From Rotaria sordida (taxonomy: Eukaryota; Rotifera; Eurotatoria; Philodinida; Philodinidae): a stretch of DNA of 64,000 bases. Every line of letters begins with the position of its first letter. Positions within the stretch are counted from its first letter, which is position 1. The notes below the pieces were generated by a model. That model made no database searches. It saw only the letters and a list, made by a program, of their open reading frames with translations, and was not told where the DNA came from. Both the position numbers and the translations under genes were made by a program. The stretch covers positions 1 through 64,000 of the forward strand of contig CAJNOL010001451.1 in NCBI GenBank assembly GCA_905250125.1, given 5' to 3'. Of this stretch, positions 35,401 through 47,148 are shown one piece after another.

Positions 35401-38400
35401 ACTTCAAATTTATTCTGTCATTTGGCTTCTCCTGTCTATTGATTGGAGAAGAGTGAGATTTGAATTTTTATTCGTACATATCAACATTTCTTCTAGATTG
35501 TATTTCACAAAAAAGATCACTCATTTTCTACAAAAATCTATTGAAAATAAAAAAATCAATTACAATCACATTTCTTTTATCATCTTAGAAAAAATGAAAA
35601 AAGAGTAACATTCATTAGTGGAACTGCTTCCATCTGCACAACGTCTTATAGACAGTTGTGATGATATTGACATCAAAGTACAAACTAGCTTTTTCTATGA
35701 TATGTAATACTTTTCATCAGAATCTTCGTCCTTTTCGAAGAACATAAGAATATAGTGAAAATGCTGAAAAAAATACAATATTATGGGGAAGATTTAAAAC
35801 ATATAAGAATTGTAGGAAATATAGGACGATTGCACTGTAAGATCTTGATAACTTAAATAGAAATGAAACTTGACAAGCAAGATTTCGATTTTGTTTCTGT
35901 GATCTTCTAACGATTACTATCCTCATTGACTTTATATGCAAAGAAAATTTCAATTCATTATAGAAGTTTAACTTTTGAGATAAAATAAAAACATGATTTT
36001 CTGTATAACATTTATAGTTTGGTCATTGAATAGAAATATAGATATTTAAGATATTATTTTCAAGGTATTATCAATCAATAGTATCTAAGTTTCAACAATT
36101 AGCGAACTGAAAAGAACATAGTATTTTTGAAATACGATTCTTTCCAACTAATAACAAACTTCTTAATCGCAAAATGACATGTTGATGAAAAGTTTTTCTG
36201 TAATTTAAATGAATTATTCTATAGCAAACACATTGAATAATCTCTATAACTGTATAGATTCATCTTACTATGATTATTTTGTTTGATTAAGGAAGTTCTC
36301 TAAAATATCTTGAGTCCTTACTTGACATGTCCATTGGAGAAAATATAATCGATGCCGGACCAGTTGCATTGATTGAAAATGATCCTGTAGTCCATGTAAA
36401 GTATGTTGTTACCACCAAAATGTATTGTCTCTGAGTCTGAAAAACTCTTGAGAACATGAATTGACCATCGTCAGCGTAACCACTTTCGGTGTCTAAGACA
36501 TTCATAAGTGGAGAGTTAGGATCAAAAGCATTAATGTATAAATGACCATATGGATCCATGTTACTCTCACAAACAATAGTATAAGTTCCATATATGGGAA
36601 CATCAAATTGAAGAGCTTCATAAAAATAGACTGATCTTGAGGAATTTGTACGGTCGAAATTTTCACTATTAGTAGTCAAAGTTGATGTGTAGATAGGTTG
36701 CACCATTAATAAAGTGACTATTGCAAGAACAGAAGCAAATAAAAGTTTATGTGTAAGTTTAGAGTTTTTAATTCTCTTTTGTTGACAATTCTTTATTAGA
36801 TTCTAGTGGAAAAGAACACTCATATACAAACTAAAATCTGAAAAAAAACCAAGTCTGTCATTTTTTGTAAAATGATAATACTATATATATATATAGCTTT
36901 CAAAGTGTTGGATTCATCTATTCCGAGTTTTTATAAGTTTTCAAGATAGTATGATTAATTATACTGAAAAATTCCATGATAGTATGAGTTTCTATGAAAA
37001 TACCATCTGTATACAGAGACAAAAAACTTCGACGAGAACTGTGACAATTTCTTAGAGTTATATGAATATGATTGGTTTTCATTGAGTTGCATAAAAAATA
37101 TTCTAGATTAAATGAAGTTCAACTGAAAATTTTATGATATGTACTCGAAAAAACTTGTTGAAAATAAAGTAGGACATTATTATTTCAGGACTTTTTAGTG
37201 TAGATGTCAAATCAAACTCGCTTAGTTGAATTTAGCTTGTGGGATTTAAAACTCAAATAATAAGATAACGATACACCATTAGATATTAACTATCAGAATC
37301 TAATTACTTATGAGACAAGGTCTTCAACTACTTTTTAGAGTTTTCAACAATATCTTATTTATATATAGGAAACAATAATCTAAAATATCATCTAAAGTAG
37401 TTTGGCTGATAGAATTTCTTTAAAATTTTATAGTCATTTAATTAAGTTTTCGACTTTCTACATGGTAATTACATAAAAACTTGAACAGTAGAATATCAAT
37501 CGAAATATTTTATCCTAAGATGAGTTTTCTACTCAACAAAGTGCTTTAAAAACATTATCAACACAAAGTAATTTTTTCTATTCGATATGTTGAATTATGA
37601 AGAAACTCAATCTTTTTGTAGTCTATAAAATATAAGATGTTTTTTTCTGAACTTTAACATCTTGAGAGGGATATATGTTTGTTTTGTGTGGAAGCTTTTA
37701 CAAAATACTAGTGAATAAGATGCACATATTCATATAGATTATTAATTGAAATTTTGTTTTTCAGCTTTTTAGTGACTATCTATCTTGTCATAAGTCGAAA
37801 AATCAATAAAATGATTGTAAATTTTCAAAGAAGTTGCATTAGCCCTTATCTTCTTAGACATTCTCTTAGATTAATATCTTCAACATATAAATTAAATGTC
37901 TTTGAAAACGATATAGATCAGTTAAGGATCTCGCTTCTTGTTATTGTAAGTTCCTAGTCAATTTTTTTGAATAAACTATTTGTGTAAATGATGTACAAGT
38001 GCTATCCATATCTTAGAAACTATTCAAACAATAGTGCTTACTAGAATAATGGAAAATAACTGACCATTTTGAGCATTTTTGTATGATATGGTTAAATACT
38101 ATCGTGAAACGACTTCTATGAAATCAATGATTTTTGGTTCAGTACAATCACAAGTTATATTAAATAACGATATGCAACACCATTTCGAATTGCCTTAAGT
38201 CATTTGTATGAATGTAATATTCATCTCGAGTGTATCGCATATTTATTTTATTTTATCAGTTTAGTGAAATAATTAGACAACAAAATTATAAGTTTAGATG
38301 ACATTTTGGAATAAAAAAAGCAAGATGTGTTAATGAATAAACATGTTGCAGTGGAAATGGTCATTGTCGAAAGAAATAATTCAAAATGAATGTTATCTAT

Positions 38401-40408
38401 TGGGATGAGAATGTTTTGAGAACAGCAATAGATGATTTCTACTTAAGAGACAAGTACTCGAACTGTAAATCGTTGTTTGAGCTCATATTGATCCTACAAG
38501 GAAATCTTAGTAAGACTAGAAAAAGGTTTCAAGAGTTGTTGTCTATGGTCCTCTTTAGTCGATTTATGATTGTTTAACTAAGTTTTTGACTCATTTTTAA
38601 GTATTTATTTGAAAATTAAATAATGGAACATTCGACTAGTAATCTTATGCATAGATAGATCTAATAATTCTTTGAATACTCTGAAAGGTTCATCTGAAAA
38701 TAATAAAATTTGATATCTTGACAAATGAACATTATTTTTAAGTGAAACTTTCAGAATGTTGTAAGAGTTATTAAACTTATCTATGACAAAATTGTAGATA
38801 AAAAATCTGTTGTTTGATTTGTTTTTTATTAAATGTCTAAGAGTGGACCTAAAATTTAATAAAACAATCATAGTTTAGCTCAAGTAACCCATGAACACGG
38901 ATCTTTTTAGAATTTTCCTAATGTTATCGAGATCTTCTTCAGAGTCTATATGAATTGAAACAGTGGATTACAATTGGAGTAATTATCTGGTTAGAATAAA
39001 GTGTGATTGACTAAAATATGACATTTTAATGAAGAAAAGTAGAACTATCTGCAGAGAACTCATTAGAATATATATATAATGTTGAACTTGTTGTAGGAAC
39101 TCTTTCTATACAAAAGATGAATCACTATGAAATTTATTCTTTTAGTGAAAGGAGGACTAATAGTTGAGAACAGTATACATAAGTGAGTAAATTTCGTATT
39201 AGAACATTACCTGTGCTTGTAGTTGTCAGATCAGTGGATATTGTAGTTGAAATGTCCACCGTACTGGCAGAGCTATCTATAAAATCAAAAAGTTACTAAT
39301 AGGTAGAAAATAAAATGCATACATCCTTTTAGATATGGAAAGCTAGTGAGTCGAAAAAGATCAAAATAAAAGGATACTACAGTGTTTAAAAAGTTGAGTC
39401 TTGAGCAGAAGGACGAAGTGGGTGTGCCAATAATAGTACATGTTCTCCATCAATCAGCATCTGTGTGTCTTCTATCATCGCTCTCTCTCTCTACTGTTTT
39501 TCATTCTCTGTACTCTTCATTAACTAATAATATATTGTACATTCTAGATTTTTATGTGCTTCTTTACATTCAAACTCATCTATCTTCTTGATGAGTGCAC
39601 TTTCTTTCATGCTTACATGTATACGTAATGTTTATAAAATTCTATCTATCTATGTTTCTCTGTTCTATTGACTGACATGTTTTCTCTAAGAGTGATCAAA
39701 TCAGGAGAATGAAGTATGATCAATCGGAATGAAGACGGTTGTTAGATGATAACACTTTTTGTTGTTACGGTGCACATCTAGTATTAATATATTTGTAATT
39801 AGTCTTTTTGATTAACAAGAGATTTAACAAAATCAATATGTGAGAATCAGTGTTGTCAGAGCAAATATCATGGATTTGTATCTTATTTTATGTAGACAAT
39901 CTTTTATATAAGTAATAAAGCTCGAGTTGTTTTTCTGCTAAAGATTCTTAATCGTCAGATCTCATACGAAATCTTAAAAACAACTCCAACTTCTCATTTT
40001 TGCATTATTTTATCGGAAAAAATCTACGCATGTTATGAATGAGAAAAAATATTAAAATGGAAAAATGTAGTTCTTTTGGAGGAAAGTATTAGAAAAGAAG
40101 TAGCTTCTTTCACTAAAACACATATATATTCCCAAAAGATAAAAATTTTAAAAACAGGGAAAATAATGTGTTGTATACTTTTCATAAGCTTTATAGTTAT
40201 CATTTTCAGTAGTTGATATAATTGAAATACTTTCTTCTGTCACTGTTTCATATAACAAATGAATAAACTTGAATATTCATTAACTAATAAACAATATCCT
40301 ACTTGATGGTACATTTTCCTTGTTTTTTGGCCAAAAATTCTTAATAATCGGAGCCACGATAGCTGCTGCTACTATGGCAAGCAATATAAGTAATAAGATA
40401 ATCTTCAT
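32407..40408 (-). CDS. Surface/secreted protein with two tandem PPC-like domains
   Basis: Minus-strand exons 40408-40303, 40242-40179, 39272-39211, 36717-36322 and 32801-32407 join in frame into 340 residues. Residues 1-35 (KIILLLILLAIVAAAIVAPI) form a signal peptide or uncleaved membrane anchor; 36-78 are a Ser/Thr-rich stalk (TTISTDLTTTST). Then come two copies of one domain of about 130 residues, one per exon: copy 1 has YEALQFDVPIYGTYT, NMDPYGHLY, QYILVVTTY and GSFSINATGPASI; copy 2 has YYQALLLNVSIAGSYS, SMDTYGYIY, KYILVVTTT and GQFSIYASGPGSV. The pattern (Y..L....G.Y, D.YG.LY, NDDG, YILVVTT, G.FSI..SGP) suggests a beta-sandwich like the bacterial PPC domain; that is inference. Both domain exons are phase 1-1 and of matching length, pointing to exon duplication. 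Introns of 906, 2493 and 3520 bp hold a foldback and a Tc1 relic. An extracellular binding role is likely; ligand unknown. Confidence 0.78.
33541..35035 (-). mobile_element. Tc1-family transposon, degenerate, in an intron
   Basis: Ends are CAGTGGATCGAAAAATTATC on the left (33543) and, inverted on the right (ending 35033), TAGTGGGTCGAAAAATGATC, with TA at each boundary (33541-33542 and 35034-35035) as expected for Tc1/mariner insertion. A further copy of the subterminal motif (TACGGATAATTTTTCG) lies inside at 34814-34829, which may be an internal direct repeat of the IR/DR kind or a trace of nested insertion. Total about 1.49 kb, normal for Tc1. It sits in intron 4 of the two-domain surface protein gene and in the same orientation. 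Confidence 0.85.
33619..34647 (-). pseudogene. Tc1 transposase, inactivated
   Basis: The frame opens with MAPKKKEHSNGLRAMVIRYY and a paired-like helix-turn-helix (EIAAKTLLLRSTVEYMI), then a TAA interrupts it at the linker before KCINNLFRRGRKRKT. The catalytic region follows: VVWSDESKLNLFG (first Asp), the glycine-rich strip GGDSIMVWDCF, and CIFMHDNDPKHTS (second Asp). A one-base gain in a run of adenines near 33860 shifts the frame; the expected glutamate motif NLWDELEQR is read in the next frame at about 33785-33811, and a second shift near 33725 precedes the C-terminal segment. DD34E spacing is consistent with Tc1. Dead copy: one nonsense and two frameshifts. Confidence 0.88.
35036..36321. 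other. Remainder of intron 4, nothing recognised
   Basis: AT-rich intron sequence of the two-domain gene. Short frames at 35.16-35.37 kb and 35.72-35.95 kb on the minus strand have no splice support or known motif. Confidence 0.4.
38470..38965. mobile_element. Diverged foldback element, same family as 52.74-53.28 kb
   Basis: Two inverted arms of about 220 bp around a centre near 38715. The outer left end reads GAGCTCATATTGATCCTACA, and the order of internal landmarks (CCTC/CCTTT, ATTTATGATTGTTT, ACTCATTTTTAAGTATTTA, GATAGATCTAATAATTCTTT, TGAAAGGTTCATCTGAAAAT) follows that of the 52.74 kb element. Lies in intron 3 of the two-domain surface protein gene. Strongly eroded, no coding capacity. 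Confidence 0.65.
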
Positions 40409-40966
40409 CGAAGAGACCACAATGTTGCAAAGAAATCGCTGTTATAGACTATGGAAAATTCTGATTGCACTAAAAGAAAATTTGTAGATAGTTGATTGAA
40501 TGTCGCATTTCAAATTAAACTTTATAATGAGACGAAAAATATTTGTAAAGATGAAAGAATTGTCATTTGAATAGATAGAAAGAAAACCATTTAGAAAATA
40601 ATGCTTATGAATGAATGAAATCATTGGAATCTATTGATAAACTTCAGTTGAAGAATAGTACAACGACAAGAAACATACATGATTAGTATTTATTAGACAC
40701 TTTTTACTTTCGAGAAAGACTCATTCTCTTCAATACTTTTGGTGATAATCGATTCATATTAATGTTTTGTCTAGATTATATTATTTATGGATCACCAGTA
40801 AAACATACAAACATTCGAGAATGTCTCGAAAATAGACAAGGACAAGGTTAATGCTGAGATCTACTCAAGTTAATTTGTGAATATTAAATATTGTTCATGT
40901 TTTCTAATATTCAAAGAAATATACTTACATTAGCTGTAGACCCAAAATATATATTTAAGGCAGTGT

Positions 40967-41429
40967 ATGGATTCAGAAGATGGTTATTCTCTAAGATTCT
41001 TAGAGATGACGTCGAAATCTATTCACTGCTTGTGTCAAAATTATTGTTTTCTTGAAATTTCAATGTACCTCTTCGGAAGTGAAAACCTGAATACAGCAAT
41101 GCTCTCAATAGACACTGTCTATTTGGAATACGATTTTCTACTTTTAAGATATTCAGGAATAGTGGATTTTCTACAGATATGCTTTGTTCCAAAACAGAAA
41201 GTTCTCCTCTATTGAGACGCTTGATGTTGTTTTAGATTCAGCTGCTGATTCTGTCAAATTAGATACCTACTGTAAAAGTCTGCTAAAGGGTCTAAAAGAA
41301 GATCTTAATTCTTGTTTGATACTGCTTAGAAGGCTTCCCGTCTCTCAGATTAGAGATGTACAATGTAAGCTTTTTCTTGTTCAAAGAAACAGGATGGGAC
41401 AAGTTAAAACTTATAAGAAAAAGTTGTAA
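40967..41429 (+). pseudogene. Unidentified coding relic, two overlapping frames
   Basis: Two open frames overlap by about 30 bp: 40967-41215 (MDSEDGYSLRFLEMTSKSIH...) and 41184-41429, which contains TLDVVLDSAADSVKLDTYC and KGLKEDLNSCLILLRRLPVS. The second has the even amino-acid mix and amphipathic helical look of real protein. The overlap in different frames suggests an old gene with a frameshift. Family not recognised; a transposon protein is possible. Confidence 0.25.
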
Positions 41430-43509
41430 GGAAAGTAGACTACCGAAATATTTTCTATTTCAGACATCTATATTTGAATCATAATTAATCACTATTTAAT
41501 CAAAGTTCTGCTATTTAATTAAATTCATGTGTCGTAATCTCCACTAAAATGCTAGTAAGATATTTAACTCCTCGTCTTGATGATAATGTTGTACTAGGTA
41601 AAGACAAATTATCTACCATCAAATGAAAAGGTATAATACAACTTATGAGAAAAAAGGAGTATAATATGTGACATTGTTGAATATACGTAGATACTGTCTT
41701 TATACTTAGAATAATAATTTTTAAGTTGCTAGGAAAAACAAGAAGAAATGCTTTATAGAAGAGTAATTCAAGAGAAAAATTAATTACTTAAAATATTGAA
41801 AGTGTTCATTCTTTCAAAATAAAGCAAAATTTAAAAGAAAATAGTAAAATTATTCCTGCTAATGAAAATTATCCAAGAAGAAAAGCACATATATACACAA
41901 ATTTAGGAGGAATATAATGGTAATGATTTATGGATAGTATTAAACATAAGATCATTAATCATAGTATTTTGTTATAATGAGCAAAATTTATATTGACTCT
42001 AATTTATAATAAACTCCTTTCTGAAATAGAAGAGATCAAGTCTTTTATCATCTTCAAACATACGAAGTCTTCAAGAGAATGAGTATCTTCTAATATGTCT
42101 CATTTATTTTAATAATTTTTAATAAGAAAGATTTTTATGAAAATCAAAACGATTTTGAAGATGTTGAAATTGAAAGAGTCATTCAGAGTTTCAAATGTTC
42201 ATAAATAATGTTGATCTGAGTGTTTTAAGGTTTTAAGCTCAAAACTTTGAAAACTAGTAATATATTGATGTAAATATACTAATTAAGATTTTAATTTTTC
42301 GATATATTAAATAATGAAGGAAAGTCGAGATTCTATTACATCCAGCGCATCATATCTCCAGAGGGATGGTGTATTATTGGGAAGACTTATTAAGTTCCAT
42401 CATTTTTCTATAACTACAAAAAGGTGGCCATTCTCCATTTCTATGATTATTTGTCACTAGTGTGTTTAGTTTAAATTCAATTTCATTTAGTTTAGGTAAT
42501 ACCACTAAAAGCTTCTCCAAAAGAGGAAAAAACAGCTTTCTCTCAATTACTTCATGTAATTTATTATTTATAAATAATGTGCAACAAAAAAAAACGAGAA
42601 CCTATTTGTAGAAAAAACAACTAAGCAAAAAAATAATTTCATATAGGTAATGTTATATTCTGGCAGAAATATATAGTCAAGACCTCGATTCTATTAGTTA
42701 GTCGTTGCTAAATATTCATTGTAAACATGTTTTGTCAATTATTCAATAGAGTTAATCATGATTATCTAACACTTAAAAGAAGATAGAAAATAGAAAATGA
42801 TAATAGAATAGGAAATAGATAATAAAGACAAAGTCACTTGATAAAATATAAGAATAAAATCTAAGATTAAGTTGTGACATATTAGTACATATTAACGAAG
42901 AAAACATCACGACTGATTCCTCATTTTCGATATGATATTTAGCTCATAAAGAGAACTCAATGGAACTGAAAAATAGTCGAAAACGACTCATGTTTATAGT
43001 TCATAAGTCATAAGTTAGAGACATTTTTAATCAGCTTTTGACTTCACAGAGTATTCTCAAGATACTGATAGAATTTATTTTAAAATGTAAAAGAAAAATA
43101 GAATGAAAGAATGACAAGTATTTTTTTTACAGATGCTATTTAGATTAAAATAGAAGTGAAGAATCTCAAATTAGATACAACATTCTAATTCAATTATTAT
43201 AGTTGAACTTATTTTTCTGTAAGTTCTATTTGATAACACATACATATACAAAAATCTCTAAAAAAAAGTTTTAGTTTCTCTACTATTATGTATATATTTA
43301 TAAATTGTCAGTTGTTAAAAAGCAAATTAACTAATTGTTTCAGAAAAAAAAACGATCGATTTATTCGATTAAAGGAGAATGTACTATCATTACATCAACA
43401 TTCAAGTGAATATAATGAAACTCTCCAAATTTGAAGGAATTGTGTATGCAGGCAGAGCTCCAAACTCAAATGACAATTGAGAATCTTGGGAAGCGGTCTG
43501 CATGAGAGG

Positions 43510-43551
43510 AGCTGGATAAAGTTTCTCAGCCACACTGGGCTTTATCTAGCT
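43510..43551. repeat. 12-bp hairpin in a GC-richer patch
   Basis: AGCTGGATAAAG, an 18-nt loop, then CTTTATCTAGCT; one position is a G-T pair. It lies in a patch (43430-43570) of higher GC than its surroundings. A structured RNA or transposon end is possible; no known family matched by eye. Confidence 0.45.
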
Positions 43552-44516
43552 GTTCTGTTTCAAATGAAAGGAGTTTGATAATTTTACCATCGATACTACT
43601 CTCTAAGATGATCATTGTTTGTACCGAACGTTTTTTCTTCGTGTTTTGTTTTTTGGAAAATCACTAAAGAAAAATATTACCAGTTTTCCGATAATAAAGT
43701 TTGTCATGAAATTTTATAGTTCCATTGGATAACACATTTTTTTAATATATCCTGATCATGGTATGTTCGGTATCTTTCAATTGACAGAAAAACGTCTATT
43801 CATTTTTCAATGATAGGCCATAGGAATATGGCAGAGCATAATGTCTCGACAATTGCAGACGAAATGTGATTTCAGAAACTTTTGCTTCTTTACAGCCGGA
43901 TGTTGCTAAATGACAATATCCCTATTTTTTATTGTTCGGATGTACTGAATAATCGCTCTTAGTGATACAGTATACAATAGATCTATGAAGAAAAATGATC
44001 CGCTAATTGCTTCTGAGATTGAATGTTCAGATGTAGAAGAAAATAAGTTTTACAAATATAGACGCTCCTTTGATTCATTACGGATGGATTCAGCAATCTT
44101 TTCACTGAAAAGATTTTTTTTGTGTTTTATGAATCATGAAGATGTGCTGAAATATGTTGTAGTAATTAATTATCGAATTGTTAAAAATTATATATTATCA
44201 CTACAAGTCAACTCTTCACAAATATTAGCTAAATGTTGCCAAATGGCAATATCTGCTTAGAAAGGATTAATATGTCATAGTATATTTGTCACATAGTGTC
44301 ATACTATTTCCTACTGATTAAGTTTTCTAGCAAATGACTATTTCTGTGTTGCCATCTTTAATAAATAATTAAACTCGAAAACTAAACAATAACAATCAAT
44401 GCGATTGATACAGACGTTTTGAGCGCACGCATAATAATGAGGGCACGCAATTTTGACTGGAATCTAACGTTTTTCTAAGAGTTTAAAAACATTCATGCAC
44501 TGAGATACAAAAAAAA

Positions 44517-44702
44517 ATGAAGCAAAAGAACCACGGTGTGAACGACATGGGATTTCGTGATCGCGACGTCTCAGGATTGTATCAATTGCTGGAACTGCTC
44601 ATTAAGATGTGTAAATCCGTGCAAGTTCAATATATCGCTGAGGGCCTAGTTGAAGAGACAACCGAAGATGTGGATCTTCTCTTCACCCATACTTCACCGT
44701 AG
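44517..44702 (+). other. Small open frame with unusual composition
   Basis: A 61-codon frame with GC near 45%, far above the neighbourhood. It reads MKQKNHGVNDMGFRDRDVSG, LLELLIKMCKSVQVQYIAEG and LVEETTEDVDLLFTH, and begins after a GCGCACGC-containing patch. It could be a fragment of a transposon or a transferred sequence. No splice sites or domain recognised. Confidence 0.25.
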
Positions 44703-45488
44703 TGACTTTGGGTCTGATAATTAATTTCTTTCTTTTCCATTTCTTGTTCTATAGAAATAAACGTTTCACATGATGAAACTTATAGATAAATAATTCGTTT
44801 TAGGAAGATTTTTCTTATAAAATCATTTAGTTCATTTAGGTACAGAAGTAATTTTTATATAAACATGTATTTATGAGTATGACTATTAAACATGAAGTTT
44901 CATAGCAAGGAAACTGATATCTGAGAATTGCATTTTATTGAAAGAGAGACTAAGCATAGGCCTATTCATTCAAATATTTCATTTAAGAAAAAGAAAATTT
45001 CCATGTATACCCGCTTGGTTGTCTACTGTATTACTTAAACAGAACAAATACAAACTATATATTCAATTAATCAACATTAGAGTAATGTATTCGATTAGAT
45101 TTGACTAGAAAATTTCCAAATCCTCTAATCAATAAAACATTTAAATCAAACATTCCTCACATTGTATTACATATTAATATTAAAACTGAAAATGTATCAG
45201 TATTTTATATTAAATATAGTCCTACATAATTGACAGAATCCTCATAATTATTATGCATCATAATCATCATACTTCAAAGGATACTATATGATTTTAAGTG
45301 TAAAAAAGTTTTGTTATGTTTAGACTTATTTGTAGAAAACATGTAGATGTTTATATCATCTTAAATGAATATTCTTTATTTATAAAATATTTCTTCAAAT
45401 CAAATGACAGAATAATAATATCATTCTGATCAAAAATCTTCACTGATTACTTGTTATCGTGATCAGATCAATTCAATATTAAACAATA

Positions 45489-45494
45489 TTTATT
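45489..45494 (-). terminator. Poly(A) signal of the zinc-knuckle gene
   Basis: AATAAA on the minus strand, about 95 bp downstream of the TAA stop. Confidence 0.45.
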
Positions 45495-45587
45495 ATCTTA
45501 ATTAGAAAAATTTATAATCTATTATATTTTGACAAGACTTTGTTTTAAATAGTACAGTTGCTTGAGTGCAATTCATACTCTTATTAA

Positions 45588-46029
45588 TTATGCATATTCG
45601 TTTGCATTTTGTTGTATACGATTTATAATAGGATTCAATTGGTCTTGCATTTTGACATTTTGTTCCTTGAGTTGATTACAAACAGTAGTAAGATCATTTA
45701 TGACAGGTAATAGTTGTTCAGTATGTGATTTTTTCTGAGTAGTTTGTAATTTTGATAAATGTATATTCCATCTATCTTGAAAATCATTGATCAAAGTTTC
45801 AAAATTACTAAAATAAGAAAAAAAGATTAATTATTAAGTGTATATATATATATAATAATAATAATATTAACAATTTTTGTTCTTGTAATAAATCTGCGAG
45901 ACGCTGTTCGTGTATAATCTGTTGAGGACATTTAGCAGCTATATGTCCTTCATTTCCACATTGATAACAGACTCTTGGCCAATTGGATCGAGTAGAATAT
46001 TGTGCATATCTTTGTTGTGAAGACATCAT
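45588..46029 (-). CDS. CCHC zinc-knuckle protein, two exons
   Basis: Minus-strand exons 46029-45872 and 45807-45588 flank a 64-bp intron and give 125 residues in one frame. The N-terminal third has a single CCHC zinc knuckle, VCYQCGNEGHIAAKCP (about residues 19-34), typical of small nucleic-acid-binding proteins. The rest is helical and Gln-rich (LADLLQEQK, QDRWNIHLSKLQTTQKK, NQLKEQNVKMQDQLNPI), probably a coiled coil for dimerisation. An RNA- or single-strand-DNA-binding role is expected from the knuckle. Retrotransposon Gag also carries such knuckles, but the intron, the short length and the absence of a neighbouring polymerase argue for a cellular gene. Start chosen at the first of two adjacent Met codons (MMSSQQRY). 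Confidence 0.78.
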
Positions 46030-47148
46030 ATAAATTAAAAGTGAGACTACTATAATGTCGATGATCCATTTATATATACTTAGATAAATTACATATTCTT
46101 GATGCAATAAAAAAAAATGTAGGAATTTGCCAATGACACATTGATACGTTTTCTTTTCTATTGCAGCATAGACAGTAAAACTGACGTTTCGTTTACCTTT
46201 GAAAGAAGAGAAACAAAAAAAGAAATAGAATTGCACCATCACTATCGACAAACAGAATAAAGGAATATTGTCGTAGTGAATAAAAATCGGACAAGCCACG
46301 ATTTCGAGTCTACTCCGTTTGAGCCAGAAGCAAGCTTGGATCATACGACTGTTCTATCTTCGGGTAGGACATTCGTCGACACGAAATTAATTCGACACTT
46401 GCCTTTTTGTTTTTCAAAATTCATTTGTTCTTCCATTTTTTTTTGTAGAAGACACAAGTTGGGAATTGTCAGATTATTAGTCATCAATTATCAATATGAA
46501 AAAGATAGTATTATTTCGAAAGTAATATTTATTATTGTGTAATTTTATCAATGAGTATGTATACACATGTGAATAATTTACTTTGTTGGAAATTTCGTTT
46601 TATCGTTCTATGATGAATCATTTTTTTAAAAGAAAATGAAAAATAACTGATATACATGAATCAGATGTTGATTTCATACATGTTGTATTAAAGTTTTTCT
46701 CCTCGATTTTTAATTTAATGATATTTTGAATCAATAGAAAAGTGAAATTTATTGAATAGTGAATTTAAAATACATAAAAATCAATCACAAATCATATTTA
46801 TTATTATATAAAATTAATTATTCATCTATTATTGATGAAAATATGATAAATGTAAACATAAAATAGATTGATAATAATCTTTTATATTTTGATTTTAAGA
46901 AAAATTTTTTATTAAGATTTTATTATTTTATTTCTAAAATTATAAGCGAAACGTTCTTTTGAAAACAGAATAATATATCTGACATCATAATACAAGAGAG
47001 AGAGAGAGAGAGAGAGACAGAGTAATCAAAGTTCTATTACATATAAAATACCTTTTATGCGTATTGATCCACACATATACACACCGAGTAGAAAATGAAC
47101 GATGATAATGAAAGACAATTATCTAAACTCTCTCTTTTTCAAGTTTAA
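46030..47148. other. Intergenic, (GA)n and AT-rich DNA
   Basis: Upstream of the zinc-knuckle gene and downstream of the NOS1AP homologue. Contains a (GA)n run at 46995-47017 and no other feature I can support. Confidence 0.5.
46995..47017. repeat. (GA)n microsatellite
   Basis: About eleven GA units, 130 bp beyond the stop codon of the NOS1AP homologue. Confidence 0.85.

Larger units (their letters stand above)
40409..45488. other. Intergenic region with unassigned open frames
   Basis: Five kilobases upstream of the two-domain gene. Low-confidence coding-like patches at 40.97-41.43, 43.99-44.26 and 44.52-44.70 kb are listed or discussed separately; 41.5-43.4 kb shows nothing. Confidence 0.45.

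Noticed and set aside
36287..36706. Independent gene starting at the Met of VQPIYTS, or with the hydrophobic segment upstream as a signal anchor
   Set aside because: The hydrophobic segment is better explained as an acceptor tract, and entering at 36717 gives exact phase match with upstream and downstream exons.
45588..46029. Retrotransposon Gag because of the CCHC knuckle
   Set aside because: Short, has a host-like 64-bp intron, no protease or polymerase frame nearby.
46276..46542. Plus-strand frame opposite the zinc-knuckle 5' region
   Set aside because: No domain, begins in the flank of the opposite gene, likely a chance frame.
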